Notes: generated by a model not told the origin, from the letters alone. A stretch of 64,000 nt of DNA from Modestobacter versicolor (GCF_014195485.1 NZ_JACIBU010000001.1:1860001-1924000), one strand, 5' to 3'; shown: positions 43,965-52,930, counted from the stretch's first letter. Translations and numbers: made by a program.

Positions 43965-44573
43965 TCAGCGGCTGGTGCCGGCGCGCTGGGTGGCGGTGAA
44001 GGTCAGGGCGAGCTCGCTGGACTTCTCCTTGAAGGCATCGCCGGCGGCCGCCGGCAGCGACACCGTCACGGCCAGGTGGTCGGTCGCCTTGGCGGTGAGG
44101 CTCGCCGGGTTGCTCAGGTCGGCGGTGCGCACGACCGGGCCGGCCGCCAGCACGGTGCGGACGTCGCCGGCGCAGCTGCCCGCGGTCCACGCCACCGAGC
44201 AGGAGCGCACGGTCATCTGCAGGCCGTTCACGGTGTCGGTGTCCAGCACGCTGGAGACGGTCGCGGCGGTGGTGAGGCTGACCGAGGCCAGGCCTGCGTC
44301 GCCGTCGTTGACCAGGTCGAGCTCCTGGGTCACCGAGGCGCCGGGCACGACCCCGTCGAAGGCCAGCGGGACGGTCGCGGTGCCGTCGGCGGCGGACAGC
44401 GCGATGGAGACGATCCCGGACTGGACCGAGACCGGGGCCGGGGTGGTGCTGTCGGTGAAGCCACCGAAGGTGCCGATCCCGGCGACCGCGGCCGCCGTGC
44501 CGACGACCCCGATGGAGCCGAGCACCCGGGCGATGGTCACCCGCCGGGCGGACGTGCCGTTGCTGCCGTTCAC
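43965..44573 (-). CDS. SipW-type secreted protein (camelysin/TasA-like)
   Basis: A 202-residue exported protein. The N-terminus RRVTIARVLGSIGVVGTAAA and GIGTFGGFTDST is a SipW-type signal sequence; mature beta-sandwich region with EKSSELALTFTA near the end, as in TasA/camelysin family proteins, which form matrix fibres. Two cysteines (RSCSVAW, GSCAGD) may pair. The GTG at 44573 has GAGGAGTCTC upstream. A 13-bp hairpin sits just before the ribosome site. It is divergent from the MshEN-glycosyltransferase; no dedicated signal peptidase gene is in view. Confidence 0.8.
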   Translation of the reverse strand: MNGSNGTSARRVTIARVLGSIGVVGTAAAVAGIGTFGGFTDSTTPAPVSVQSGIVSIALSAADGTATVPLAFDGVVPGASVTQELDLVNDGDAGLASVSLTTAATVSSVLDTDTVNGLQMTVRSCSVAWTAGSCAGDVRTVLAAGPVVRTADLSNPASLTAKATDHLAVTVSLPAAAGDAFKEKSSELALTFTATQRAGTSR

Positions 44574-44584
44574 GAGACTCCTCA

Positions 44585-44627
44585 GGTCGGTCCTGCCAGG
44601 AGGTGGTCCTCCCCGGCAGGACCGACC
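44585..44627 (-). promoter_or_regulatory. Leader hairpin before the SipW-type gene
   Basis: A perfect 13-bp stem (44585-44597 with 44615-44627) with an inner GGAGG/CCTCC pair (44599-44603, 44609-44613) and a TGGT loop. Read on the minus strand it ends 11 bases before the start codon and just before GAGGAG. It could affect translation or be a terminator for upstream transcription. A smaller stem (44723-44740) lies further upstream. Confidence 0.6.
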
Positions 44628-44791
44628 CTGCGCCGCCAACCGCAGGACCCCCGCCAGGGACCCGCAAGGGATCCGCAAGATCCGGCTCCGGCCGCCGACC
44701 TGCCCCCGATCGGGCGGCGCTGGTCACCCGGGCGGGTGACACGCACCCCCGGCGGCCACAGGAGGGAGCCGGTCCTGCCGACCAACTCCCG

Positions 44792-46936
44792 GTGACAGTC
44801 TTCGCGCACAGCGGCGCCGTCCCCGGCCCGGCGCCCCGCCGCGGCACCGGCCGGCACGCCGCGCCCGACCGCCTCGGCGACGTGCTCGTCGAGCAGGGCG
44901 CGCTGACGCAGGAGCAGCTCGACGAGGCGCTCGGGCAGCACCAGCGGGTCGGCGCGCCGCTGGGTGCCGTCGTCCTGGCCCGGGGCTGGGTCACCCGCCG
45001 GCAGCTCTACGTCGCCCTCGCCGAGGTGTGGGGCGCCGACCTGGCGTTCGTCGACCCGGTCGAGGTCGACGAGGAGCTGGCCCGCCGCTTCCCCGCCGCG
45101 ATGCTGGCCCGCGAGACCTGGGTGCCGCTGCGCGTCGAGGAGGACGGCGACGGCCTGCCGCAGGTCGTCGTCGCCACCGCCGGCCGCCCGTCGGCGCACA
45201 TCGCCGAGGAGGTCGTCCGGCGCACCGGCGTGCCGCGGGTGCGCCAGGTGGTCACCACCGACTGGGACGTCCAGCGCGCGCTGCGCACCGTGTGGCGCGA
45301 CGAGCTGGTGCACGACGCCGTCCAGTCGCTGGCCGAGCGCCGCCCGGACGAGTCGGCGTCCACCGTCTTCATCTGGCCCCAGGTCGCCGCCGCGGTCGCG
45401 CTGCTGGCCGCCACCGTCGCCGGCCTGTTCCTCGACGCCTCGCTGACCCTGGTCGTGCTGGTGGCGACGGTGAACGTCGCCGTCGCCCTCGCGGTCGGCA
45501 CCAAGGCGCTGATCAGCACCGTCGGCACCGCGTGGGAGACCGTCGAGCAGGTCACCGCCGAGGAGGTCGCCGCGCTCGAGGACACCGACCTGCCCGTCTA
45601 CACGATCCTCGTCCCGGTCTACAAGGAGGCCGGCATCGTCGGCCTGCTGATGCGCAACCTGGCCGACCTCGACTACCCGCGGGAGAAGCTGGAGATCCTC
45701 CTCCTGCTGGAGGAGGACGACCCGGAGACGCTGACCGCCGCGCTGGCCGCCGCGCCGCCGGACCTGGTGCGCATAGTCGTCGTCCCGCACTCGCTGCCCA
45801 AGACCAAGCCCCGCGCGTGCAACGTCGGGCTGACCTTCGCCCGCGGCGAGTACGTCGTCATCTACGACGCCGAGGACCGCCCGGACGCCGACCAGCTGAA
45901 GAAGGCGATCGTCGCGTTCCGCAAGGGCGGCGACGACCTGGTCTGCGTGCAGGCGGCGCTGAACTACTTCAACGCCCGGGAGAACCTGCTCACCCGGATG
46001 TTCACCCTGGAGTACTCCTCCTGGTTCGACTACACCCTGGCCGGCCTGGACAAGCTGCGGCTGCCGATCCCGCTCGGCGGCACCAGCAACCACTTCCGCA
46101 CCGACATGCTGCGCGACCTGGGTGGCTGGGACCCCTACAACGTCACCGAGGACGCCGACCTGGGCATCCGGGCGTCGGCCCAGGGGCACCGCGTCGCCGT
46201 CGTGAACTCCACGACGTACGAAGAGGCCAACATGGCCGTCGGCAACTGGATCCGGCAGCGCAGCCGCTGGATCAAGGGCTACATGCAGACGGTGCTGGTG
46301 CACACCCGCCACCCGTGGCGGCTGCTGCGCAGCGTCGGCCCCCGGCAGACGGCCGGCTTCGCCCTGCTCATCGGCGGCACCCCGCTGATGTTCCTGGCGA
46401 CGCCGTGGCTCTACGCGATGCTCGTCGTCCAGCTGGTCTGGCCCGGCGCCCTCGTGCCGCTGCTGCCCGGCTGGCTGGTCGACGTCAGCACGGCCAACCT
46501 GCTGCTCGGCAACGGCGTGATCATCTACCTGTCGCTGCTGGCCGGCTTCAAACGCCGCACCTACGGGCTGGTGCCCTTCGCCCTGCTCTCCCCCGCCTAC
46601 TGGCTGCTGCACTCGATCGCCTCGTACAAGGCGCTCTGGCAGCTGGTGGTCAACCCCTTCTACTGGGAGAAGACGGACCACGGGCTGTCCAGCCACGTGC
46701 AGGTCGAGGAGGTGGCGAGCCTCAGCGAGCCGGCCGACGTCGCGCCGGCGCCCACCCAGGCGCCGGTCGCTCGCCCGGCCCGGCCCGCCTCGGACGTCGT
46801 CCGGCTGATGGACCCGGCCGCCGTGCCGGTGCCGCCGCCGACCCGGCCGGTCGCGCCGCCCCAGGACGACGCACCGCGGGACCTGGTCGAGGACCTGCTC
46901 GACGCACCGCCCGCTGACCAGGAGGACCGGCCGTGA
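44792..46936 (+). CDS. MshEN (c-di-GMP-binding) domain fused to family 2 membrane glycosyltransferase
   Basis: A 714-residue protein. Residues 27-49 (RLGDVLVEQGALTQEQL, then DEALGQ) fit the MshEN consensus motif for c-di-GMP almost completely; a second copy follows (PLGAVVLARGWVTRRQL, then YVALAE) with Pro for Arg and Glu for the final Gln. Two membrane segments lead to a processive GT2 domain with YDAEDRPD (from Tyr358), the TEDADLG acceptor motif and RQRSRW (488-493), then four or five membrane segments. The C-terminal 80 residues are Pro-rich and disordered. E. coli NfrB has the same two domains in reverse order. The GTG at 44792 is uncertain (GGAGGG lies 25 bases upstream). The next gene overlaps by 4 bases. 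Confidence 0.88.
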   Translation: MTVFAHSGAVPGPAPRRGTGRHAAPDRLGDVLVEQGALTQEQLDEALGQHQRVGAPLGAVVLARGWVTRRQLYVALAEVWGADLAFVDPVEVDEELARRFPAAMLARETWVPLRVEEDGDGLPQVVVATAGRPSAHIAEEVVRRTGVPRVRQVVTTDWDVQRALRTVWRDELVHDAVQSLAERRPDESASTVFIWPQVAAAVALLAATVAGLFLDASLTLVVLVATVNVAVALAVGTKALISTVGTAWETVEQVTAEEVAALEDTDLPVYTILVPVYKEAGIVGLLMRNLADLDYPREKLEILLLLEEDDPETLTAALAAAPPDLVRIVVVPHSLPKTKPRACNVGLTFARGEYVVIYDAEDRPDADQLKKAIVAFRKGGDDLVCVQAALNYFNARENLLTRMFTLEYSSWFDYTLAGLDKLRLPIPLGGTSNHFRTDMLRDLGGWDPYNVTEDADLGIRASAQGHRVAVVNSTTYEEANMAVGNWIRQRSRWIKGYMQTVLVHTRHPWRLLRSVGPRQTAGFALLIGGTPLMFLATPWLYAMLVVQLVWPGALVPLLPGWLVDVSTANLLLGNGVIIYLSLLAGFKRRTYGLVPFALLSPAYWLLHSIASYKALWQLVVNPFYWEKTDHGLSSHVQVEEVASLSEPADVAPAPTQAPVARPARPASDVVRLMDPAAVPVPPPTRPVAPPQDDAPRDLVEDLLDAPPADQEDRP

Positions 46937-47562
46937 CCGCTGCCAACCCGCTGTCGGAGCTCCGGACCGGCGCCTCACCCGCGGAGGCGGAGAGCTTCGC
47001 CGAGTCGCGCGTGCGGCTGGCCACGTCCGGCGTCACGCCGCCGCGGCTGCCGATGCGCCGGGTGCTGGTGCTGGCGGCGACCGTGCTCGCCGTCGAGACC
47101 GCCGTCCTGCTCGTCACCGACCGGTCGCTGCACGAGGTGCTGCTGCCCGGCTACCTGATCCTGATGGTCGCCTTCGGCCTGGTGTTCTGCCTGGGCGCGG
47201 TCACCGTCGCCGGCTTCGCCGCCGGTGCCGCCGCCGCCGGGCTGGTGCTGCTGGTGCCCGGCGCGCTGCTCCCGCTGCTCGGCGGGGCCGTGCTGCTCGC
47301 GCTGGGCTGCGGGTTCGCCCCCGGGTGGGCCCGGGTCGAGGCGTGGCAGGCCGCGCACTCCCGCCCGCTGACGGCGGAGGAGGAGGCGGCGGTCGGCCAG
47401 CGCGCGCTGGACGGCGGCCGGAGCCGGGGCTGGAGCCGCGGCGTCCGGCTGCGCAACTACTGGCGCACCGACCGGGTGCTCGCCGCGTTCCTGGTGCTGT
47501 CGTTCCACCCGCTGATGGCGGCGTTCTCGCTGTGGTTCATCGACTGGAGCGGCGGCCGCTGA
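46933..47562 (+). CDS. Membrane protein coupled to the glycosyltransferase
   Basis: A 209-residue protein with three or four hydrophobic segments (MRRVLVLAATVLAVETAVLL, YLILMVAFGLVFCLG, AGLVLLVPGALLPLLGG, and a C-terminal one ending FSLWFIDWSGG). Family not recognised. The GTG at 46933 overlaps the glycosyltransferase stop (GTGA), so it is probably a partner subunit of the polysaccharide machinery. It ends four bases from the convergent rdgB stop. Confidence 0.75.
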   Translation: MTAANPLSELRTGASPAEAESFAESRVRLATSGVTPPRLPMRRVLVLAATVLAVETAVLLVTDRSLHEVLLPGYLILMVAFGLVFCLGAVTVAGFAAGAAAAGLVLLVPGALLPLLGGAVLLALGCGFAPGWARVEAWQAAHSRPLTAEEEAAVGQRALDGGRSRGWSRGVRLRNYWRTDRVLAAFLVLSFHPLMAAFSLWFIDWSGGR

Positions 47563-47566
47563 GCGG

Positions 47567-48175
47567 TCAGCGCCCGGCCAGCGCCTCGCCGATCACCGGG
47601 AGCAGCGCGGCGAACGCCTGCCCGCGGTGGCTGATCGCGTCCTTCTCCGCCGGCGCGAGCTCGGCCGAGGTGCGGTCCAGCCCGGTGGGCACGAACACCG
47701 GGTCGTAGCCGAAGCCGTTGGTCCCCCGCCCCTCGCGGATCACCGTCCCCCGCCACTCCGCGCGCAGCACGTGCTCGGCGCCGTCGGGCAGCACGAGCGC
47801 GGCGGCGCAGACGAAGGCGGCCCCGCGCCGCTCGTCGGGGACGTCGGCGATCTGGGCGAGCAGCAGCGCGGTGTTGGCGGCGTCCTCGCCGTGCCGGCCC
47901 GACCAGCGCGCCGACAGGATGCCCGGCATGCCGTTGAGCGCGTCGACGGTGATCCCCGAGTCGTCGGCGACCGCGGGCAGCCCGGTGTACCGCACCGCCT
48001 CCCGCGCCTTGAGCAGCGCGTTCTCCTCGAACGTCGCCCCGGTCTCCGGCGCCTCCGGGTACTCGGCGACGTCGCGCAGGCCGAGGACCTCGACCCCGGG
48101 TACGGCGGTGGCCAGCAGCCGCTGCAGCTCGGCGAGCTTGCCGGCGTTGCGGGTGGCCAGCAGCAGCTGCGTCAT
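47567..48175 (-). CDS. rdgB: Non-canonical purine NTP pyrophosphatase (RdgB/HAM1)
   Basis: Removes dITP, ITP and XTP from the nucleotide pool. The 202-residue product has [13 protein letters not shown] (N-terminal substrate loop), [16 protein letters not shown] (metal-binding glutamates), [12 protein letters not shown] and the C-terminal FGYDPVF, SHRGQAF. The ATG at 48175 overlaps the rph stop (ATGA). rph-rdgB is a common actinobacterial pair, Rv1340-Rv1341 in M. tuberculosis. Confidence 0.97.
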   Translation of the reverse strand: MTQLLLATRNAGKLAELQRLLATAVPGVEVLGLRDVAEYPEAPETGATFEENALLKAREAVRYTGLPAVADDSGITVDALNGMPGILSARWSGRHGEDAANTALLLAQIADVPDERRGAAFVCAAALVLPDGAEHVLRAEWRGTVIREGRGTNGFGYDPVFVPTGLDRTSAELAPAEKDAISHRGQAFAALLPVIGEALAGR

Positions 48176-48894
48176 GCCGACAGCGCCTGCTGCTGCAGCG
48201 CGGTGAGCTCGGCGCACCCGGCGACGGCGAGGTCGAGCAGCTGGTCGAGGGTGGCCCGGTCGAACACGGCGCCCTCGGCGGTGCCCTGCACCTCGACGAA
48301 GCCGCCGGCCCCGGTGCACACGACGTTCATGTCGGTGCCGGCCTTCACGTCCTCCTCGTAGGCGAGGTCCAGCCGGGGCTCGCCGTCGATGACGCCCACG
48401 CTCACCGCGGCCACCGAGTTCGGCAGCGGGTCGGCCTTCGCCAGCGTGCCGCGCTCGCCCAGCCAGGAGACGGCGTCGGCGAGGGCGACGTAGGCGCCGG
48501 TGATCGCCGCGGTGCGGGTGCCGCCGTCGGCCTGGAGGACGTCGCAGTCGATGGCGATGCTGTTCTCCCCCAGCGCGGCGAGGTCGATGCTCGCGCGCAG
48601 CGACCGGCCGATGAGCCGGCTGATCTCGTGGGTGCGGCCGCCGATCTTGCCCTTGACCGACTCGCGGTCGTTGCGGGTGTGGGTGGCCCGCGGCAGCATC
48701 GAGTACTCGGCGGTGACCCAGCCCAGGCCCGAGCCGCGGCGCCAGCGGGGCACGCCCTCGGTGACGCTGGCGGCGCACAGCACCCGGGTGCGGCCGAACT
48801 CCACGAGCACCGAGCCCTCGGCGTGGTCGAGCCAGTTGCGGGTGATGGTCACCGGGCGGAGCTGGTCGGCCGCGCGGCCGTCGGGGCGGGTCAC
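48172..48894 (-). CDS. rph: Ribonuclease PH
   Basis: Phosphorolytic 3' trimming of tRNA precursors. The 240-residue product starts [16 protein letters not shown] and has the family motifs [39 protein letters not shown] and [18 protein letters not shown]. The GTG at 48894 gives the exact family N-terminus; no Shine-Dalgarno sequence is visible. Its neighbour upstream is a MarR gene, not the MBL hydrolase expected from mycobacterial order, which lies 5 kb away. Confidence 0.97.
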   Translation of the reverse strand: MTRPDGRAADQLRPVTITRNWLDHAEGSVLVEFGRTRVLCAASVTEGVPRWRRGSGLGWVTAEYSMLPRATHTRNDRESVKGKIGGRTHEISRLIGRSLRASIDLAALGENSIAIDCDVLQADGGTRTAAITGAYVALADAVSWLGERGTLAKADPLPNSVAAVSVGVIDGEPRLDLAYEEDVKAGTDMNVVCTGAGGFVEVQGTAEGAVFDRATLDQLLDLAVAGCAELTALQQQALSA

Positions 48895-48905
48895 GGGGAG
48901 CGAGA

Positions 48906-49421
48906 CTAGCTCTGCCCCGCCGACGGGCCCGCCGGCGGCCGGGCCGGGTCGTCGACGTCCTGGCCGGCGAGCCAGCCGGGGGTGTCCAGGCGCACCGGTG
49001 CCCCACCGACCAGCTCGGTCAGCTGCGCCTCGAGCCGGGTGAGCTGGTCGGCACCGATCTGCGCCCCCCACCGGTCGCGCAGCTCGTCGAAGACGGCCTC
49101 GGCCTCGCGCAGCATGGCGAAACCCTGCTCGGTCACGTGCAGCTGCTTGCGCCGGGCGTCCGCGGGGTCGGCGCCCCGGCCCACGTAGCCGCGTTCGGTC
49201 AGCACGGCGATCGTCTTGGCCGCGGCCTGCTTGGAGACCGACATGCGCCGGCCCAGCTCCGACGCGCTGTCCGCGCCTGCGGCGATGGCCCGGATCGCGA
49301 AGTCGTGCACGGGCCGCACGTCCTCGTACCCGCGGCGGGCCAGCTCGGCCTGCGCGGCGTCCACCAGCGAGCGGAAGCCGCCCAGCAGGAGGAGCGCCAG
49401 GTCGGCACCGGAGCGGGACAC
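48906..49421 (-). CDS. MarR family transcriptional regulator
   Basis: A 171-residue winged-helix regulator. The recognition region reads [23 protein letters not shown] and the wing [19 protein letters not shown]. The C-terminal 25 residues are Pro-rich. The GTG at 49421 gives a normal N-terminus ([19 protein letters not shown]). It is divergent from an alpha/beta hydrolase; two copies of a 15-bp inverted repeat in the 84-bp gap are its likely binding sites, so it probably represses the hydrolase and itself. Confidence 0.92.
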   Translation of the reverse strand: MSRSGADLALLLLGGFRSLVDAAQAELARRGYEDVRPVHDFAIRAIAAGADSASELGRRMSVSKQAAAKTIAVLTERGYVGRGADPADARRKQLHVTEQGFAMLREAEAVFDELRDRWGAQIGADQLTRLEAQLTELVGGAPVRLDTPGWLAGQDVDDPARPPAGPSAGQS

Positions 49422-49442
49422 CCGGCGATGGTAGCCAGCCGG

Positions 49443-49490
49443 TGGACGACGACAACCAGGTTGTCTACAGTGATGGACAACCTGATTGTC
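49443..49490 (+). promoter_or_regulatory. Promoter with two MarR operators
   Basis: Operator 1 is GACAACC-A-GGTTGTC (49451-49465, perfect 7-1-7). Operator 2 is GACAACC-T-GATTGTC (49476-49490, one mismatch), 25 bp apart centre to centre. A -35 like TGGACG (49443-49448), a 17-bp spacer and a -10 TACAGT (49466-49471) fit around them: operator 1 fills the spacer and operator 2 covers the transcription start. Confidence 0.75.
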
Positions 49491-49505
49491 GATCGAGGAG
49501 CCGTC

Positions 49506-50393
49506 ATGACCACCGCACCTGCGCCCGCGTCCCTGCCCGGTGTCACCCACCACCACGTCGAGGTCAACGGCACCCGGCTGCACCACGTCCAGGCCGGGAC
49601 GACCGGGTCGCCCGTGCTGCTGGTGCACGGGTTCCCCGAGACGTGGTGGACCTTCCACCGGCTCATCCCGCTGCTGGCCGCCCGGCACCGCGTGCACGCC
49701 GTCGACCTGCGGGGCTTCGGCGACTCCGCCACCGGTCCCGATGCGGCCGACAGCGCCACCGCGGCCGAGGACCTGCACCAGCTCGTCGAGCGGTTGGGGA
49801 TCGGACCGGTGCACCTCGTGGGTCAGGACATCAGCGGGGCCACCGTGTTCCGGCTGGCCAGCACCCACCCGCAGGACGTGCGCAGCCTGACCGCGATCGA
49901 GATGGGGCTGCCCGGGTTCGGCCTGGAGGCGCTGGCCGACGTCACCTCGGGCGGCAGCTGGCACATCGGCGCCCTCGCCGCGCCGGGTGTGCCGGAGCTG
50001 CTGCTGACCGGTCGGGAGCGGGAGTTCCTGGACCGGTTCGCCTTCGCGGCGCTGAGCGCGACGCCGGGCGCGGTCACCGGTGCCGACCTCGACGAGTTCA
50101 CCCGCACGTACGCGCGGCCCGGCGGCTTCCGCGGCGCCAGCGGCCTCTACCGGTCGATGCTCCGGGAGGGTGCCGAGCTCGTCGCCCTGGCCGCCGCGCA
50201 CCCGGTGTCCGTCCCGGTGCTCGCCGTCGGCGCCGGCGGCGGCGACTTCACCGCCGCGACGATGTCGCGGGCGGTCGCCGGGGAGGTCCGCCCGGTCACC
50301 CTCGACGGGGTCGGTCACTACGCGGCCCTCGAGGCGCCGCACCAGCTGGCGGCCGCGCTCCTGGACTTCCTGGGGGACGTCGACCGGGCCTGA
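49506..50393 (+). CDS. Alpha/beta hydrolase under MarR control
   Basis: A 295-residue hydrolase. [13 protein letters not shown] carries the oxyanion residues, and the nucleophile elbow is GQDISG (Asp about residue 108), as in epoxide hydrolases and fluoroacetate-type dehalogenases. The histidine is probably in [12 protein letters not shown]. Substrate unknown; the MarR neighbour suggests induction by a small aromatic or electrophilic compound. ATG at 49506 with GAGGAG five bases upstream. Confidence 0.9.
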   Translation: MTTAPAPASLPGVTHHHVEVNGTRLHHVQAGTTGSPVLLVHGFPETWWTFHRLIPLLAARHRVHAVDLRGFGDSATGPDAADSATAAEDLHQLVERLGIGPVHLVGQDISGATVFRLASTHPQDVRSLTAIEMGLPGFGLEALADVTSGGSWHIGALAAPGVPELLLTGREREFLDRFAFAALSATPGAVTGADLDEFTRTYARPGGFRGASGLYRSMLREGAELVALAAAHPVSVPVLAVGAGGGDFTAATMSRAVAGEVRPVTLDGVGHYAALEAPHQLAAALLDFLGDVDRA

Positions 50394-50453
50394 CCGGGGC
50401 ACCCCGGCCCGGTCGCCCTGCGGGGCCGGGCCGGCCGGTGCCATCGTGGACCC

Positions 50454-50858
50454 ATGCGCTCAGAGCTCCGTGCCGTCCGGACCGGGGGCGTGCCCTCGAT
50501 CGTCGACCTCACCGACGAGTGCGCGGAGTTCGTCCGCGGCGAGGGCGACGGCCTGCTCCAGGTCTTCGTGCCGCACGCGACCGCCGGGATCGCGATCATC
50601 GAGACCGGGGCCGGCAGCGACGACGACCTGCTCGCCCAGCTCGACGTGCTCCTCCCCCGCGACGACCGCTGGCGGCACCGGCACGGCGCCGCCGGTCACG
50701 GCCGCGACCACGTGCTGCCGGCCTTCGTGCCGCCGCACGCCTCCGTGCCCGTGCTCGAGGGCCGGCTGACGCTGGGCACCTGGCAGCGCATCTGCTTCGT
50801 GGACACCAACATCGACAACCCGTCGCGGCACGTGCGGTTCAGCTTCCTGGCCGGGTGA
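50454..50858 (+). CDS. YjbQ/UPF0047 family protein
   Basis: A 134-residue protein with the UPF0047 signature: VPHATAGIAIIETGAGSDDD, HRHGAAGHGRDHVLPAF, SVPVLEGRLTLGTWQRICFVD and a final RHVRFSFLAG. E. coli YjbQ has a weak thiamine-phosphate synthase activity; the true role is uncertain. ATG at 50454, 61 bases after the hydrolase stop. Confidence 0.93.
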   Translation: MRSELRAVRTGGVPSIVDLTDECAEFVRGEGDGLLQVFVPHATAGIAIIETGAGSDDDLLAQLDVLLPRDDRWRHRHGAAGHGRDHVLPAFVPPHASVPVLEGRLTLGTWQRICFVDTNIDNPSRHVRFSFLAG

Positions 50859-50901
50859 CCGGGTTGGGCCTGCGCGGCCCCGGTGCGGGAGGATGCGCAC
50901 C

Positions 50902-51387
50902 ATGACCGAGACCGACGTCGCTCCCGTCCGCCTCGCCCCCGGTGACCCCGCCCCGGCGTTCACCCTCCCCGACGCCGACGGCAGCGAGGTGTCGCTGACG
51001 GACTACCGGGGCCGACGGGTCATCGTCTACTGCTACCCCGCCGCGCTGACGCCCGGCTGCACCACCCAGGCGGTCGACTTCACCGCCGCCGCGGGCGACC
51101 TGGCCGAGGCCGGGCTGGACATCGTGGGCATCTCCCCCGACGCCCCGGAGAAGCTGCACCGCTTCCGGGAGCAGGAGGAGCTCGCCATCACGCTGCTGGC
51201 CGACCCGGACAAGCAGGTGCTGATGGCCTACGGCGCCTACGGCCCCAAGAAGCTGTACGGCAAGGAGGTCGTCGGGGTCATCCGGTCGACCTTCGTGATC
51301 GACGCCGAGGGCAAGATCGAGAAGGCCGCGTACAACGTGAAGGCCACCGGGCACGTCGCCAAGCTGCGACGCGACCTCGGGCTGTAG
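50902..51387 (+). CDS. bcp: Peroxiredoxin, BCP/PrxQ type
   Basis: Thiol peroxidase of 161 residues reducing organic and hydrogen peroxides. AFTLPDADGSEVSLTDYRGRR opens the thioredoxin fold; the peroxidatic cysteine is in ALTPGCTTQAVDF. The usual resolving Cys five residues later is absent (Ala/Val there), so it may be a one-Cys BCP. The ATG at 50902 is preferred because GGGAGG lies nine bases before it; an ATG at 50893 is too close to that site. A hairpin starts at the stop codon. Confidence 0.93.
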   Translation: MTETDVAPVRLAPGDPAPAFTLPDADGSEVSLTDYRGRRVIVYCYPAALTPGCTTQAVDFTAAAGDLAEAGLDIVGISPDAPEKLHRFREQEELAITLLADPDKQVLMAYGAYGPKKLYGKEVVGVIRSTFVIDAEGKIEKAAYNVKATGHVAKLRRDLGL

Positions 51388-51435
51388 CGGCTCCCCTCCC
51401 CCCGGCTCGCAGCCGGTCCCGGCGGAGGAGCCGCT
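51386..51435 (+). terminator. Terminator after bcp; possible diverged sixth copy of the hairpin repeat
   Basis: AGCGGCTCC (51386-51394, overlapping the stop codon) pairs with GGAGCCGCT (51427-51435). An inner GGCT/AGCC stem is present. The layout (stop codon, 9-bp arm, CCTCC-rich stretch, GGCTCGC core, second arm) resembles the five-copy repeat read in gene sense. Confidence 0.7.
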
Positions 51436-51490
51436 GCCAGGGACCGGCAGGACCTGGCAGTGCCCGCCCCGATCCGGCAGGGTCACGCCC

Positions 51491-52930
51491 ATGAGCGATC
51501 AGATCGGCGTCACCGGACTGGCAGTCATGGGCGCGAACCTCGCCCGCAACCTGGCCCGGCACGGCCACCAGGTGGTGCTGCACAACCGCAGCCGCGGGCG
51601 CACCGACGCCCTCGTCGAGCAGCACGGCAGCGAGGGCGACTTCGTGCCGACCGGCTCGGTCGAGGAGTTCGTCGGCGCGCTCCAGCGTCCCCGCAAGATC
51701 ATCATCATGGTGCAGGCCGGCGCCGCGACCGACGCCGTCATCGACGAGATCGCCCCCCTCCTCGAGGAGGGCGACGTGCTGATGGACGGCGGCAACGCCC
51801 GGTTCTCCGACACCATCCGGCGCACCGACGCGCTCACCGCCCAGGGGCTGCACTTCGTCGGCACCGGGATCAGCGGTGGCGAGGAGGGCGCGCTCAACGG
51901 GCCGAGCATCATGCCCGGCGGCTCGAAGGAGGCCTACGCGCTCGTCGGACCGCTGCTGGAGTCGATCGCCGCCGTCGTCGACGGGGAGCCGTGCTGCACC
52001 CACGTCGGGGCCAGCGGCGCCGGGCACTTCGTGAAGATGGTGCACAACGGCATCGAGTATGCCGACATGCAGCTGATCGCCGAGGCCTACGACCTGCTGC
52101 GCCAGGGGCTCGGCCTCACCCCCGCCGAGATCGGCGACGTCTTCGCCGGCTGGAACGAGGGCGACCTCGACAGCTACCTCATCGAGATCACCGCCCAGGT
52201 GCTGCGGCACACCGACGCCGAGACCGGGAAGCCCTTCGTCGACGTCGTGGTGGACGAGGCGGAGCAGAAGGGCACCGGCCGCTGGACCGTGCAGTCGGCG
52301 CTGGACCTGGGGGTGCCGGTCAGCGGCATCGCCGAGGCGGTCTTCGCCCGGGCGCTGTCCGGCCACCGCGAGCAGCGCAGCGCGGCGCAGGCAGTGCTGC
52401 CGGGGCCGGGGCGGGAGTGGGACGAGCAGGTCGAGGACAGGGACGCGTTCATCGAGTCGGTCCGCCAGGCGCTGTACGCGTCGAAGGTGGTCGCCTACGC
52501 CCAGGGGTTCGACCAGATCACCCAGGGCGCCGACCAGTACGGCTGGGACATCGACCGGGCGGCGCTGGCCCGGATCTGGCGGGGCGGCTGCATCATCCGC
52601 GCCAAGTTCCTGGACCGGATCGCCCAGGTGTTCACCGACGAGCCCGACGTCACCACGCTGCTGACCAACGACTACTTCCGCGGCGCGGTGAGCGAGGGCC
52701 AGGAGGGCTGGCGCCAGGTCGTCGCCGGGGCCGCCCGGCACGGTGTGCCGGTGCCCGGCTTCGCCAGCGCGCTCGCCTACTACGACGGGCTGCGGGCCGA
52801 CCGGCTGCCGGCCGCGCTCATCCAGGGGCTGCGCGACCTCTTCGGCGCGCACACCTACCGCCGCACCGACAAGGACGGCTCGTTCCACACCATGTGGGGC
52901 GAGGACGGCCGCGAGGTGCAGACCGCCTGA
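51491..52930 (+). CDS. gnd: 6-phosphogluconate dehydrogenase (decarboxylating)
   Basis: Produces ribulose 5-phosphate, CO2 and NADPH in the pentose phosphate pathway. The 479-residue product has the cofactor motif GLAVMGANLARN (about residues 9-20), HNRSRGRTD, DGGNARFSDT, the substrate motif GTGISGGEEGALNGPSIMPG, and the catalytic lysine in GHFVKMVHNGIEY. The C-terminal Gly/Thr tail TDKDGSFHTMW matches the long dimeric type. ATG at 51491. Gluconokinase (9295-9837) supplies its substrate but is 42 kb away. Confidence 0.98.
   Translation: MSDQIGVTGLAVMGANLARNLARHGHQVVLHNRSRGRTDALVEQHGSEGDFVPTGSVEEFVGALQRPRKIIIMVQAGAATDAVIDEIAPLLEEGDVLMDGGNARFSDTIRRTDALTAQGLHFVGTGISGGEEGALNGPSIMPGGSKEAYALVGPLLESIAAVVDGEPCCTHVGASGAGHFVKMVHNGIEYADMQLIAEAYDLLRQGLGLTPAEIGDVFAGWNEGDLDSYLIEITAQVLRHTDAETGKPFVDVVVDEAEQKGTGRWTVQSALDLGVPVSGIAEAVFARALSGHREQRSAAQAVLPGPGREWDEQVEDRDAFIESVRQALYASKVVAYAQGFDQITQGADQYGWDIDRAALARIWRGGCIIRAKFLDRIAQVFTDEPDVTTLLTNDYFRGAVSEGQEGWRQVVAGAARHGVPVPGFASALAYYDGLRADRLPAALIQGLRDLFGAHTYRRTDKDGSFHTMWGEDGREVQTA

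Noticed and set aside
44630-44760. A c-di-GMP or c-di-AMP riboswitch before the MshEN-glycosyltransferase
   Set aside because: Short direct repeats and a small stem are present, but no riboswitch consensus can be recognised.
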